Origin: Nicoliella spurrieriana
GTDB taxonomy: Bacteria; Bacillota; Bacilli; Lactobacillales; Lactobacillaceae
DNA: 64,000 nt
Assembly (NCBI RefSeq): GCF_023380205.1
Contig: NZ_CP093361.1
Location: 1,578,172 to 1,642,171, forward strand
Direction: 5' to 3'
Shown: positions 27,418-35,573 of the stretch, in pieces
Position numbering within the stretch: the stretch's first letter is position 1
How the letters are laid out: every line of letters begins with the position of its first letter
The notes under the pieces: model-generated
The model's input: only the letters and a program-made list of their open reading frames with translations
What the model was told of the DNA's origin: nothing
Databases searched by the model: none
Translations under genes and position numbers: made by a program

Positions 27418-28695
27418 TTGCAACAACCATTAGCGTACCGGATGCGCCCTAAGAAAATCGAGGATATTGTCGGTCAACAATCCTTGGTCGGCCCCGGTAA
27501 AATTATTAATCGGATGGTGAAGGCCAAGTCGCTTTCTTCAATGATTTTATATGGTCCGCCCGGGACTGGGAAGACCAGCATTGCGAGTGCAATTGCTGGT
27601 TCCACTCAGTATGCATTTCGCAAACTAAACGCTGCCACCGATACCAAAAAAGACCTCCAAATTGTTGCTGAAGAGGGTAAAATGAGTGGTACCGTAGTTT
27701 TATTATTGGATGAAATTCACCGTTTGGACCGTACTAAGCAGGATTTCTTACTTCCCCTTCTCGAAAGTGGGCAAATCATTATGATTGGGGCCACCACTGA
27801 AAATCCATACATTAACATCAGCCCGGCCATTCGGAGTCGGACTGAGATTTTCCAGGTCCACCCCCTTACCCCTGATGACATTCAAATTGCAGTCAAAAGA
27901 GCATTGAATGATCAGGAAAACGGGCTGGGTAAGATAAAAATCAAATTAGATGATGATGCACTGCATTTACTCACGACTGGCACTAATGGTGATCTAAGAA
28001 GTGCGCTGAACGCCTTAGAACTGGCTGCTAACTCTACCGATGCGGACGCTAGTGGCGTCATTCATATTCAATTACAAGACATTGAAGAATGTCTGCAAAA
28101 AAAATTGCTCAGTGCTGACAAAAATGGTGATGCTCATTATGACGTCATCTCGGCCTTTCAAAAGTCGATCCGCGGTTCCGATACCAATGCTGCATTACAC
28201 TATGCCGCTCGGCTGATGGAAGCTGGCGACATTAATTCGCTGACCAGACGCTTAATCGTAATCGCATACGAAGATATCGGATTAGCTAACCCCAGTTTAT
28301 GTGCCCGGACCGTGACTGCAGTTCAAGCAATGGAAAAGCTAGGGTTACCGGAAGGCCGGATTCCACTTGCTGACATCATCATTGAACTTTGCATCTCGCC
28401 TAAGTCCAATTCAGGCTTAACCGCAATCGACGCAGCCATTGGTGATGTTAAGCGTGGTCATTTCGGACAGATTCCACCCTACCTTAAGGATGCTCACTAC
28501 AGTGGTGCTAAAAAGCTGGGGCATGGAATCAACTATCAATACCCTCATGACTTTCCAAATGATTGGGTGAAACAACAGTACCTGCCAGATCAAATCAGTA
28601 GCGCTAATTACTACCACCCTAAAACCAACGGGAAGTATGAAAAAGCGTTTGCCAATCAATACCAAAAAATTCAAAATGCCCAACGTGGGCACTAA
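27418..28695 (+). CDS. rarA: Replication-associated recombination protein A (RarA/MgsA AAA ATPase)
   Basis: RarA is a clamp-loader-like AAA ATPase that acts at stalled replication forks. The 425-residue protein has Walker A (GPPGTGKTS), Walker B (LLLDEIHR), sensor 1 (IGATTENP) and the C-terminal tetramerisation domain with PLADIIIELCISPKSNS. The start is TTG at 27418 with AGGAGG seven bases upstream. It is flanked by the YueI-like gene and a small membrane protein on the same strand. Confidence 0.95.
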   Translation: MQQPLAYRMRPKKIEDIVGQQSLVGPGKIINRMVKAKSLSSMILYGPPGTGKTSIASAIAGSTQYAFRKLNAATDTKKDLQIVAEEGKMSGTVVLLLDEIHRLDRTKQDFLLPLLESGQIIMIGATTENPYINISPAIRSRTEIFQVHPLTPDDIQIAVKRALNDQENGLGKIKIKLDDDALHLLTTGTNGDLRSALNALELAANSTDADASGVIHIQLQDIEECLQKKLLSADKNGDAHYDVISAFQKSIRGSDTNAALHYAARLMEAGDINSLTRRLIVIAYEDIGLANPSLCARTVTAVQAMEKLGLPEGRIPLADIIIELCISPKSNSGLTAIDAAIGDVKRGHFGQIPPYLKDAHYSGAKKLGHGINYQYPHDFPNDWVKQQYLPDQISSANYYHPKTNGKYEKAFANQYQKIQNAQRGH

Positions 28696-28715
28696 AAATA
28701 GAAATGGAGTTTAAC

Positions 28716-29003
28716 ATGTTAGTCGTTGTATTAACCATTATTTTTGCCGCCATTATGCTTGGTGTCGGGGCGTTTTTATTCACCCACCAAAATAAGCCTT
28801 TCTTAGTCTTTCATCCGGAAAGCATTCCCGGACTAAGGTTAGTCGTTAAGGTTTTTGGCGGACTCTTTATGGCCTGCGGATTAGTGTTTTTAGTGATTCT
28901 CTTTTTAGATAACGATCAATTGTTATTTTGGATGCTAATCATTGCCTGTTTCATCGTAATTGCATTTCAAATTACGATCGCTCGTTATTTTGGCAAAAAA
29001 TAA
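28716..29003 (+). CDS. Small membrane protein, DUF3899-like
   Basis: A 95-residue protein with three hydrophobic segments (about residues 1-22, 38-62 and 70-90), resembling the DUF3899 small membrane proteins common in lactobacilli. Function unknown. The ATG at 28716 follows GGAG by six bases; the ATG at 28704 overlaps that site. Only 20 bases separate it from rarA, so it is probably in the same transcript. Confidence 0.7.
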   Translation: MLVVVLTIIFAAIMLGVGAFLFTHQNKPFLVFHPESIPGLRLVVKVFGGLFMACGLVFLVILFLDNDQLLFWMLIIACFIVIAFQITIARYFGKK

Positions 29004-29064
29004 TAAGTTCATTTAGTTCCTTTTATTTTAGATTCATTTTAAAATAATAGTGGAGGTGGGGAAT

Positions 29065-29535
29065 ATGTTAGGTAACTACAAAAACATTTTAGTCCCAGTT
29101 GACGGTTCTAAGGAAGCTAAATTAGCCTTTGATAAGGCGGTCATCATTGCCAAGGAATCCAAAGCAGGCATTCACATGGTTCACGTTATTGATACCCGTT
29201 CATTCCAAAACATTTCAAGTTTTGATAGTTCAATGATCGATGAAGCCACTGCAAACGTTAAAAAGACGTTAGATGATTACCTAGACCAGGCTAATCAAGC
29301 CGGTGTATCAAATATCGACTATTCAATTGAATACGGTGCTCCAAAGGTGGTCATTGCCCGTGAAATGCCGGATCGTTACCATACCGATGTAATCATCATG
29401 GGCGCAACCGGATTGAGCGCGTTTGAACGTTTGATGATGGGTTCCGTAACTGATTATGTAAGTAAGGCTGCTAAGTGTGACGTGTTAATCGTTAGAACCG
29501 ACACCAATAACCAACCTGTAAATAAAGCAAAATAA
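29065..29535 (+). CDS. Universal stress protein (UspA family)
   Basis: A 156-residue cytoplasmic UspA-type protein. It has the ATP-binding pattern G-x2-G-x9-G-S (GATGLSAFERLMMGSV) and the N-terminal ILVPVDGSKEA motif, so it is likely an ATP-binding type. The ATG at 29065 is preceded by GGAGGTGGGG with eight bases between GGAGG and the start. A long perfect hairpin follows. Confidence 0.93.
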   Translation: MLGNYKNILVPVDGSKEAKLAFDKAVIIAKESKAGIHMVHVIDTRSFQNISSFDSSMIDEATANVKKTLDDYLDQANQAGVSNIDYSIEYGAPKVVIAREMPDRYHTDVIIMGATGLSAFERLMMGSVTDYVSKAAKCDVLIVRTDTNNQPVNKAK

Positions 29536-29583
29536 CTCAAAACCATTTATAATTCGACTCCCACGGGGCGGATTACTAAATCG

Positions 29584-29625
29584 AATTAGGCTAGCAATCA
29601 TTAAATCAAGATTGCTAGCCTAATT
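29584..29625. terminator. Long perfect hairpin after the stress-protein gene
   Basis: A 16-base stem AATTAGGCTAGCAATC / GATTGCTAGCCTAATT with a 10-base loop. The T tract after it is short (TTTGTT), so termination of the plus-strand gene is likely but not certain. Confidence 0.6.
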
Positions 29626-29647
29626 TGTTATTCAATGATCATCAAAA

Positions 29648-29689
29648 GCCCCCCATATGTTGGCCCAAACCGTTCATCATATGGGGGGC
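29648..29689 (-). terminator. GC-rich hairpin downstream of the XRE regulator
   Basis: A 12-base perfect stem GCCCCCCATATG / CATATGGGGGGC with an 18-base loop. On the minus strand it is followed by TTTTG, consistent with a terminator for the regulator gene. It lies between convergent genes. Confidence 0.6.
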
Positions 29690-29724
29690 TTCAGTGTTAA
29701 TCGATAACTAAAGCGCACATTCGT

Positions 29725-30618
29725 TTATTCTGTAACCAGTGTGCGGAGCTTATCAACCTGGTCAATTAGTTGATCATCATTGTAATAATCACCAAAGTGA
29801 TGTGCCCGGTCTAAGTAACAAATTGCTTGCGCATAGGCATCAGAAGCAATTAATCCCCTTGCCATCGCTAAATTCAACGGCCCGAGTTGATACATTGAAT
29901 CAATTGACCTTAAAAACTGACATGCTGCCCGTGTTAATACCATTGCTTCTTCATGTTTTAAAAGATGGTGTTGGAGATCGATCGCCTCGACATAGATATT
30001 AATCAAGCGTTTAAAGTTATTGCGGTGGCTAAACTGATGGATTTTTAAGTAACTAGTCGCTAATTCGTTAAACTGTTCAGCTTGAGCTAGGTCATTTAAC
30101 ATGAAATACGCTTTTGCCATTCCAATGTGGGCCCAAGTAGTATAAATATTCTCAGTCGATAACCCACTGTACTTAACTAAGACTTCTTCAAAATTTTTAA
30201 TCGCGTTTAAGTAATCTAAATCAGCCTTAGAATGAATATCACCTAGATAGCAATAATATCGTGATTTAAGTTCACGACTGGCAAGGTTTGCTACGTTTAC
30301 CTTAGCAATTAATTGCCGGGCTTTCTCATAATCAGATTTCCAAATTGCACCCTCCACTAAATCAAGTGTTTTATTGCTAATCTGGCCACTAGTAATTACA
30401 TCGTGAATATTTAAGTCTAGTCGCTCACAAATTTTATAAACAATGTCAATACTAGGTGAAACATTTTTGTTTTCAATCAAACTAATTAACCCCTGGGTAC
30501 AAATATTAACCGCCAATTCAGTTTGCGATAACTGCAGTTGGCGGCGACGGCGTTTAATTTGACTCCCCATGATTCTAATTGAGCCACGGCTAATATTACT
30601 AGTCCTCATTATTCTCAT
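29725..30618 (-). CDS. XRE-family regulator with C-terminal TPR-like domain
   Basis: A 297-residue protein. A Cro/C1-type helix-turn-helix (QLQLSQTELAVNICTQGLISLIE) lies at about residues 28-65. The remainder is all-helical with TPR-like repeats, the layout of PlcR/Rgg-type regulators that bind signal peptides. The target is unknown, and I see no small pheromone-like gene beside it. The start is uncertain: ATG at 30618 (AAAGGG nine bases upstream), ATG at 30627, or ATG at 30570, which would give the usual MGSQIKRRR start. An Arg-rich N-terminal extension results from the longer choices. Confidence 0.8.
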   Translation of the reverse strand: MRIMRTSNISRGSIRIMGSQIKRRRRQLQLSQTELAVNICTQGLISLIENKNVSPSIDIVYKICERLDLNIHDVITSGQISNKTLDLVEGAIWKSDYEKARQLIAKVNVANLASRELKSRYYCYLGDIHSKADLDYLNAIKNFEEVLVKYSGLSTENIYTTWAHIGMAKAYFMLNDLAQAEQFNELATSYLKIHQFSHRNNFKRLINIYVEAIDLQHHLLKHEEAMVLTRAACQFLRSIDSMYQLGPLNLAMARGLIASDAYAQAICYLDRAHHFGDYYNDDQLIDQVDKLRTLVTE

Positions 30619-30689
30619 CAACCTCATCCCTTTCTTATCCGAACATCATTTTAATATCTTAGATCAATCATAATATATTTATACAAATG

Positions 30690-31271
30690 TTAGCAATTGT
30701 TTTCATAAAAATTAATGATTTGTTTATATCTATAGCAAGTTAATTCATGGTCATTCACCACTCCCGCTGCTTGCAATAGCGAGTACATCGTTGTAGGGCC
30801 AAGTCTTTTAAAGCCTAATTGTTTAAACTCAGTCACGTATGGTTGCACGAATTCGGTTATTGAAACCGCTTCGTCGCGTTCCCTGAAATGGTTTAAAGGT
30901 TGACCATTAGTATATTTCCATAATAGGTTCGATAACGTCACTTGTTTCGCTTGGAGCTGCACCAACGTCTTAGCATTATCAATCGTAGCCATTATTTTTT
31001 GACGATTTCGAATGATGGCAGCGTTCTGCAATAATAATTGCAATTGTTTGTCATCATAATTAGCAACCACGTTAAAATCAAAACTAGCAAACGCCAGCCG
31101 AAATGCTGGTCGTTTTTTGAGAACCGTTAACCAACTTAACCCCGCTTGAAACGTTTCTAACGTCATTAACTCAAATAGTGTTTGTGAATCATATTCCGGC
31201 ACCCCCCACTCTTGATCATGGTAAACCATTAATTGGGGGTCCGTTTGCGCCCATTTACATCTTGATGCCAT
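30690..31271 (-). CDS. tag: DNA-3-methyladenine glycosylase I
   Basis: Tag removes 3-methyladenine from alkylated DNA as the first step of base excision repair. The 193-residue protein has the zinc ligands C5, H18 and the C-terminal H...C of NDHELTC, plus the catalytic Glu region LETFQAGLSW. All expected residues are present. The ATG at 31271 follows AAAGGAGG. It stands alone after ddl, with the ddl terminator upstream. Confidence 0.95.
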   Translation of the reverse strand: MASRCKWAQTDPQLMVYHDQEWGVPEYDSQTLFELMTLETFQAGLSWLTVLKKRPAFRLAFASFDFNVVANYDDKQLQLLLQNAAIIRNRQKIMATIDNAKTLVQLQAKQVTLSNLLWKYTNGQPLNHFRERDEAVSITEFVQPYVTEFKQLGFKRLGPTTMYSLLQAAGVVNDHELTCYRYKQIINFYENNC

Positions 31272-31312
31272 AAAATCCTCCTTTGTCTAATCATTAAATA
31301 CGAATTTAATCT

Positions 31313-31342
31313 AAAAAAACACCCATTAAATGGATGTTTTTA
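31313..31342 (-). terminator. Terminator downstream of ddl
   Basis: Minus strand AAAAACATCCA, five-base loop, TGGGTGTTTTTTT. It lies between ddl and tag. Confidence 0.85.
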
Positions 31343-31347
31343 AATTA

Positions 31348-32466
31348 TTATTTTGATAATTTTTCCTTACCAAGTGGTGTAAAGTCATGGTGAATTTGTT
31401 TACGTCTATTAAATTCAGCAATCGCTAATTCGATTAACCTATCAATTAACTCTGTATAGGTAATTCCAGAAGCGTTCCATAACTGTGGATATAAACTAAT
31501 GTTAGTGAAGCCAGGCAACGTATTAATTTCACCTAAGTATGGTTCATCATCCTTAGATACCAAGAAATCAATTCGTGCCATCCCCTTTAAACCGAGGCCC
31601 TTATAAGCAGTTAACGCCATTTCAGTAATGCGATCCGCCAATTTTTGGGATACATCAACTGGAATATCAAAGTGCACTTCACTAGCATCAACGAATTTAT
31701 TTTCATAAGTATAGAATTCATCATTTTCAGGCACCCGAATTGCACCCAACTTAGAAGCAATCGGGTGTTCATTCCCTAAAATCGAGATTTCTAATTCTTG
31801 GGGGCCCTGAATTGCTTCTTCAACAAGGACCTTGTAGTCATAACGAAAGGCATCTGCTAAGCTATCCTTGTATTCTTCAGCATTGTTCACTTCATGAATG
31901 CCAACTGATGAGCCTTGATTAGCAGGCTTTATGAACATCCGTGTCCCCAATTGAGCAGCCAATTTTTCGTATGAATAATCCCCCTCATTATCAGGAGTCA
32001 ATAAGACATACTTCGTATTTTGCACTCCGTATAAGTCCAACATTTTCTTGGTAATGTCCTTATCATAAGCCATTGCTGATTCTAAGATTCCACTACCGAC
32101 CCATGGCTTTTGCAAGAGTCTGAATAACCCTTGAATCGTACCATCTTCACCTAAGTTTCCGTGAATGACTGGGAAAAAGACATCCACATCCTTAATTTTC
32201 CCCAAATTGGCAATGTTTGCTAACGGATCAGAAGCGTCAACAGTGGGCATTACTGATTTCACAACTGCATCCTCATCTTCACCATCAAATACCCGGTGGG
32301 AATCTGTATCACTGAGGAGATACCCCTCCTTAGTCATCAAGAATAAGCTTACATCGTACTTATCCTTATCCATTGCATCGTAGATGTTATGAGCTGAACG
32401 CTTCGAAACATCATGTTCGGAAGAATTGCCCCCAAAGAAGAGAGCCACGTGCATTTTCTTTGTCAT
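31348..32466 (-). CDS. ddl: D-alanine--D-alanine ligase
   Basis: Ddl joins two D-alanines for the peptidoglycan precursor stem. The 372-residue ATP-grasp enzyme has the N-terminal GGNSSEHDVS motif, the loop PANQGSSVG, and the C-terminal EINTLPGFTN. In Lactobacillaceae this enzyme often makes D-Ala-D-Lac, depending on a Tyr/Phe in the active site; I have not aligned that position, so the product is left open. The ATG at 32466 is behind AAGGACGG, with an extended -10 promoter upstream. Confidence 0.96.
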   Translation of the reverse strand: MTKKMHVALFFGGNSSEHDVSKRSAHNIYDAMDKDKYDVSLFLMTKEGYLLSDTDSHRVFDGEDEDAVVKSVMPTVDASDPLANIANLGKIKDVDVFFPVIHGNLGEDGTIQGLFRLLQKPWVGSGILESAMAYDKDITKKMLDLYGVQNTKYVLLTPDNEGDYSYEKLAAQLGTRMFIKPANQGSSVGIHEVNNAEEYKDSLADAFRYDYKVLVEEAIQGPQELEISILGNEHPIASKLGAIRVPENDEFYTYENKFVDASEVHFDIPVDVSQKLADRITEMALTAYKGLGLKGMARIDFLVSKDDEPYLGEINTLPGFTNISLYPQLWNASGITYTELIDRLIELAIAEFNRRKQIHHDFTPLGKEKLSK

Positions 32467-32501
32467 TTTGTATACCGTCCTTATATATTCTCAGAAACTT
32501 T

Positions 32502-32512
32502 ATTATAGCATA
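32502..32512 (-). promoter_or_regulatory. Extended -10 promoter of ddl
   Basis: Minus strand TATGC-TATAAT: consensus -10 at 32507-32502 with a TG one base upstream. The -35 is weak. Confidence 0.6.
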
Positions 32513-32547
32513 TTTACGAAACTAATAGTGAAGTTTACTGGGAATTT

Positions 32548-33318
32548 TTAATCACGACGGAGTTGTAACCGCATCGTAATCAATTTAGTTAAACAAGTTA
32601 TTCCCCCTAAAAACACTAGTGCAGTTACTAACAAGTTAAACGGATTATTAGGCCCATGCTCACGATAGCCAAACAGTAAACTAATTAGTGAATTAAAAAA
32701 TGAACTTACCATTTGACGATTAATCACCTTAGCCGAAATAAGGCTTTCAATACCAGGAATGATCATTTTTACCACTGTAACGATTACACCTATTAGAGCA
32801 AAAAATGCAATTAAGATTACCCACTTCTGCATTTTTTTAGAAAAGAGGCTCAAAAACACTCCCATTAATTCACTAATTTCAAATATAAAATAGTTTTGCA
32901 AAATGGCAAATACTAATAACATCAAAAAATTTAAAATGGAGTTATTGAAAAAGCCTGCATAGCTAGACTCATTAAAATCATTAAAAGCAAACATGATTTG
33001 ACCGGCGGTCAGCATCAAAGCCAAAGCGACTACGACGTACCAATCGATTTTAAACGTTTGGAACCGTGAAAAACCATTTTGGAGTTTAAATTCAAACGAA
33101 CTGCTAAAATTAAGCGCCATTATAAATAACGAAAAGAAAGTCAGATCTTGAATCAATAGCACCAAGATATTACTGAAATTCCCAAAATGACCAGTTGTAA
33201 CTAGTCCAATTAGATGTGGTAAGTTTTGTAACCCCAATAAAAATACTAATAAAAAACCAATTGATTTTAAGATGGTCTGCATCTCAATTTTAAATAACTG
33301 TCGTTCTCGACTATTCAT
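32548..33318 (-). CDS. Membrane subunit of a GntR-controlled ABC transporter
   Basis: A 256-residue protein with about six hydrophobic segments and basic termini, resembling ABC-2-type permeases in weak, family-level terms only. It follows its ATPase gene by 32 bases and is the last gene of a GntR-ATPase-permease operon. Such operons are often induced by cell-envelope stress or peptide antibiotics; the substrate here is unknown. The ATG at 33318 follows GGGGGATGGG. Confidence 0.75.
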   Translation of the reverse strand: MNSRERQLFKIEMQTILKSIGFLLVFLLGLQNLPHLIGLVTTGHFGNFSNILVLLIQDLTFFSLFIMALNFSSSFEFKLQNGFSRFQTFKIDWYVVVALALMLTAGQIMFAFNDFNESSYAGFFNNSILNFLMLLVFAILQNYFIFEISELMGVFLSLFSKKMQKWVILIAFFALIGVIVTVVKMIIPGIESLISAKVINRQMVSSFFNSLISLLFGYREHGPNNPFNLLVTALVFLGGITCLTKLITMRLQLRRD

Positions 33319-33350
33319 AATGAACCCATCCCCCTATTAATGCATTAGTT

Positions 33351-34238
33351 CTAAATCGTTTCTTCTTCATCGAATAATTCCTCATCCCGACTCGTTAAGT
33401 AAATAAAGAGCGTTTGCAAATCCATTCCATTAATCGAGACCGTATCCGGTACCTTGCGATCATCATTTAATTGACCGTAGACATAGTTCGTCTTTAAATT
33501 AGCGAGCTTTTTACTTCCAATCACATTCAATCCATCACAGTAGGCATCTAATTCATTTTCGGGCCCGGTAATTTCGTGGGCGTTCTTTAGTAGCTCCTCA
33601 TTTTCACCATCGACAATGATCCGCCCATCATCAATAATTACGACATCACTAACTAGGTTAGCAATTTCATCGATCAAGTGGGTCGAAATAATCATTGTTC
33701 GAGGTCGATCGCTATAGGATTGAATTAACTCGGAGTAAAATAATTCCCGATGATTAGCATCTAATCCTAGCGTTGGTTCATCGAAAATCACCACGTTCAC
33801 TGGAACGCATAGTGCAATAATATCCTTGACGATTGAATGGTAACCAGTCGAGAGCTTACTAAAACTAGTCTTAATATCCACCCCAAATTCACGCACTAAG
33901 CGATTAGCCAACGACTTATCAAAGCCATAATACAACTTAGCAGTATTTTTAATGATATCGCGAACCTTCATCGAATCTGGATACATGTTCGTTTCGCTCA
34001 TCATAAAAACATCACTAAGGGCACCGCAATTATCATTAACTGATTCGCCATCAATCATTACATTCCCGGAGCTAGTAAAGTTAAGCCCCGTAATGATGCT
34101 TAACAAGGTACTCTTCCCAGCACCATTTCGGCCTAATAAGCCGTAGATTCGATCAGGCTTAAAGGTCAGGTTAATATCATTCAATACGTTATGTTTGTGA
34201 AAATGCTTATTTAAATGCTCAATTTTAATCGTTGTCAT
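33351..34238 (-). CDS. ABC transporter ATP-binding protein (GntR-linked)
   Basis: A 295-residue ATPase with Walker A GRNGAGKST (about residue 38), Walker B VVIFDEPTLGLD and switch motif IISTHLID. The signature motif is the relaxed LSTGY in place of LSGGQ, as in several exporter ATPases of this group. A C-terminal extension of about 80 residues follows the ATPase core. It overlaps the gntR gene by 14 bases and is translated from the ATG at 34238 behind ACGGGGG. Confidence 0.9.
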   Translation of the reverse strand: MTTIKIEHLNKHFHKHNVLNDINLTFKPDRIYGLLGRNGAGKSTLLSIITGLNFTSSGNVMIDGESVNDNCGALSDVFMMSETNMYPDSMKVRDIIKNTAKLYYGFDKSLANRLVREFGVDIKTSFSKLSTGYHSIVKDIIALCVPVNVVIFDEPTLGLDANHRELFYSELIQSYSDRPRTMIISTHLIDEIANLVSDVVIIDDGRIIVDGENEELLKNAHEITGPENELDAYCDGLNVIGSKKLANLKTNYVYGQLNDDRKVPDTVSINGMDLQTLFIYLTSRDEELFDEEETI

Positions 34239-34602
34239 GTTGATACCCCCGTTGAATTAATTTTAAAACCTCATCTTGGCCTAACTTTAACTTATCAGCC
34301 TCATGAATCATATCAACGACAAAGTTTTCGTAGAATTGGGAGTGGCGTTTTTCAACCACCCGCTTTTGGCCATCAATCGTTACGAACGTGCCCATTCCAC
34401 GTCGTTTTTCTAATAACCCTTCGTTTACCAATATGTTCATCCCCTTCAGCACCGTTGCTGGATTAATATGAAACTGCTTTGAAATTTCAGTCGTCGATGG
34501 AATTTGATTATTTGCCGGAAACGCCCCGGTAAAGATGGCGTCCTCAATCTGTTCGGCCACTTGCAAATAAATCGGTTCCGAAATGTCAAAATCAAACTGC
34601 AT
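34225..34602 (-). CDS. GntR family regulator (YtrA-like)
   Basis: A 125-residue transcription factor. The winged helix-turn-helix occupies residues about 10-75 (QVAEQIEDAIFTGAFPANNQIPSTTEIS...), followed by only a short helical tail, which is the YtrA subfamily pattern of small GntR regulators linked to ABC transporter genes. It probably represses its own operon through the operator at the promoter. The ATG at 34602 follows AAGGATG. Confidence 0.9.
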   Translation of the reverse strand: MQFDFDISEPIYLQVAEQIEDAIFTGAFPANNQIPSTTEISKQFHINPATVLKGMNILVNEGLLEKRRGMGTFVTIDGQKRVVEKRHSQFYENFVVDMIHEADKLKLGQDEVLKLIQRGYQHDND

Positions 34603-34639
34603 ATGTTCTCACATCCTTCAATTTATTCTGACATCATTT

Positions 34640-34663
34640 AGTTAATTACTTATGTAACTAACT
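34640..34663 (-). promoter_or_regulatory. Probable GntR autoregulatory operator
   Basis: An inverted repeat AGTTAGTTAC-ATAA-GTAATTAACT (minus strand) with nine of ten arm positions matching. It overlaps the end of the -10 element and the transcription start of the gntR-ABC operon. YtrA-type regulators use such AT-rich dyads. Confidence 0.7.
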
Positions 34664-34689
34664 ATACAGACACAATTAAAAAAAGTCAA
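34661..34689 (-). promoter_or_regulatory. Promoter of the gntR-ABC operon
   Basis: Minus strand TTGACT (34689-34684), a 17-base spacer, TATAGT (34666-34661). Confidence 0.75.
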
Positions 34690-34692
34690 ATT

Positions 34693-34727
34693 AAAAGGGC
34701 GCCTAGCTTCTTGAGCTAGGCACCCTT
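34693..34727 (-). terminator. Terminator downstream of metQ
   Basis: Minus strand GGGTGCCTAGCT, short loop, AGCTAGGCGCCC followed by TTTT. It ends the metNIQ operon just upstream of the gntR promoter. Confidence 0.85.
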
Positions 34728-34732
34728 GTTGG

Positions 34733-35557
34733 TTAGTATTTATGGGCTGGTAAAACGCCACCCTTATAATGATCGTAAATCCATTTTTGAACTGGTTTTG
34801 ATTCTAAGACCTTCATTAACTTCTTAATTTGCGGCTTATTCCGATCTTCTTTTCGGACCGCAACAATGTTGTTGTATGGAGAATTTGGGCTACTCTTTTG
34901 GAGTGCAATTGCTTGCTTCTTCGGGTTTAAGCCACTTTGGACAGCATAGTTAGCATTAATTGCTACCGCATCCCCTTCACCGTTTTCGTAAATTTCTGGC
35001 AGTAGTTTAGGTTCATAACTATTCTTAAATACGAGGTGGCGGGGGTTACTTACAATATCAGAGAAGTTGGCCTGTTCAATGCTGACACCCTTCTTGATTT
35101 TAATCAAGCCTGCTTGTTGGAAGAGTTCCAAAATTCTACCATAGTCAGGTGCATTGTTACTAACTAAGATGGTCGAATTGGGTTTTAAATCCTGCAGGCG
35201 CTTTACCTTTTTAGAATAAATCCCCATTGGTTCCAAATGCACCGCTCCAACGTTAACTAAATCACCATGATTTTGCCGATTCCATTGGTTCAAGAATGGA
35301 ATCGTTTGGAAGTAGTTTGCGTCTAATTCACCGGATGCTAACGCCTTATTGGGGAGGATGTAGTCTTGAAACACCCGTACATTCAGGTGAATGCCTTCCT
35401 TTTCCAATTCCGGTTTAATGTGATTCAAAATTTGGGCATGTGGGATATTGGAAGCCCCAATCGTAAGTGAATTTTTCGAATGCGCACCACCGGGGCCAAT
35501 TACCAATAGTGCAATGAACGCAACCACTAAGGAAAGTAAGAAACCAACTTTTTTCAT
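34733..35557 (-). CDS. metQ: Methionine ABC transporter substrate-binding protein (NlpA/MetQ family)
   Basis: A 274-residue MetQ-family protein that captures methionine outside the cell for MetNI. The family core is clear (IGASNIPHAQIL, ELDANYFQ, NAPDYGR, AINANYA). It has a hydrophobic N-terminal segment (residues 5-20) but no cysteine anywhere, so there is no lipobox; it probably stays attached by an uncleaved signal anchor or is released. The ATG at 35557 follows AGGGAGG. It is the last gene of metNIQ. Confidence 0.9.
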   Translation of the reverse strand: MKKVGFLLSLVVAFIALLVIGPGGAHSKNSLTIGASNIPHAQILNHIKPELEKEGIHLNVRVFQDYILPNKALASGELDANYFQTIPFLNQWNRQNHGDLVNVGAVHLEPMGIYSKKVKRLQDLKPNSTILVSNNAPDYGRILELFQQAGLIKIKKGVSIEQANFSDIVSNPRHLVFKNSYEPKLLPEIYENGEGDAVAINANYAVQSGLNPKKQAIALQKSSPNSPYNNIVAVRKEDRNKPQIKKLMKVLESKPVQKWIYDHYKGGVLPAHKY

Positions 35558-35573
35558 TTGAATCCCTCCCTAA

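Noticed and set aside
33351-34238. ABC ATPase with LSTGY signature as an inactive pseudo-ATPase
   Set aside because: Walker A, Walker B with its Glu, and the switch His are all intact; relaxed signatures are common in this group.
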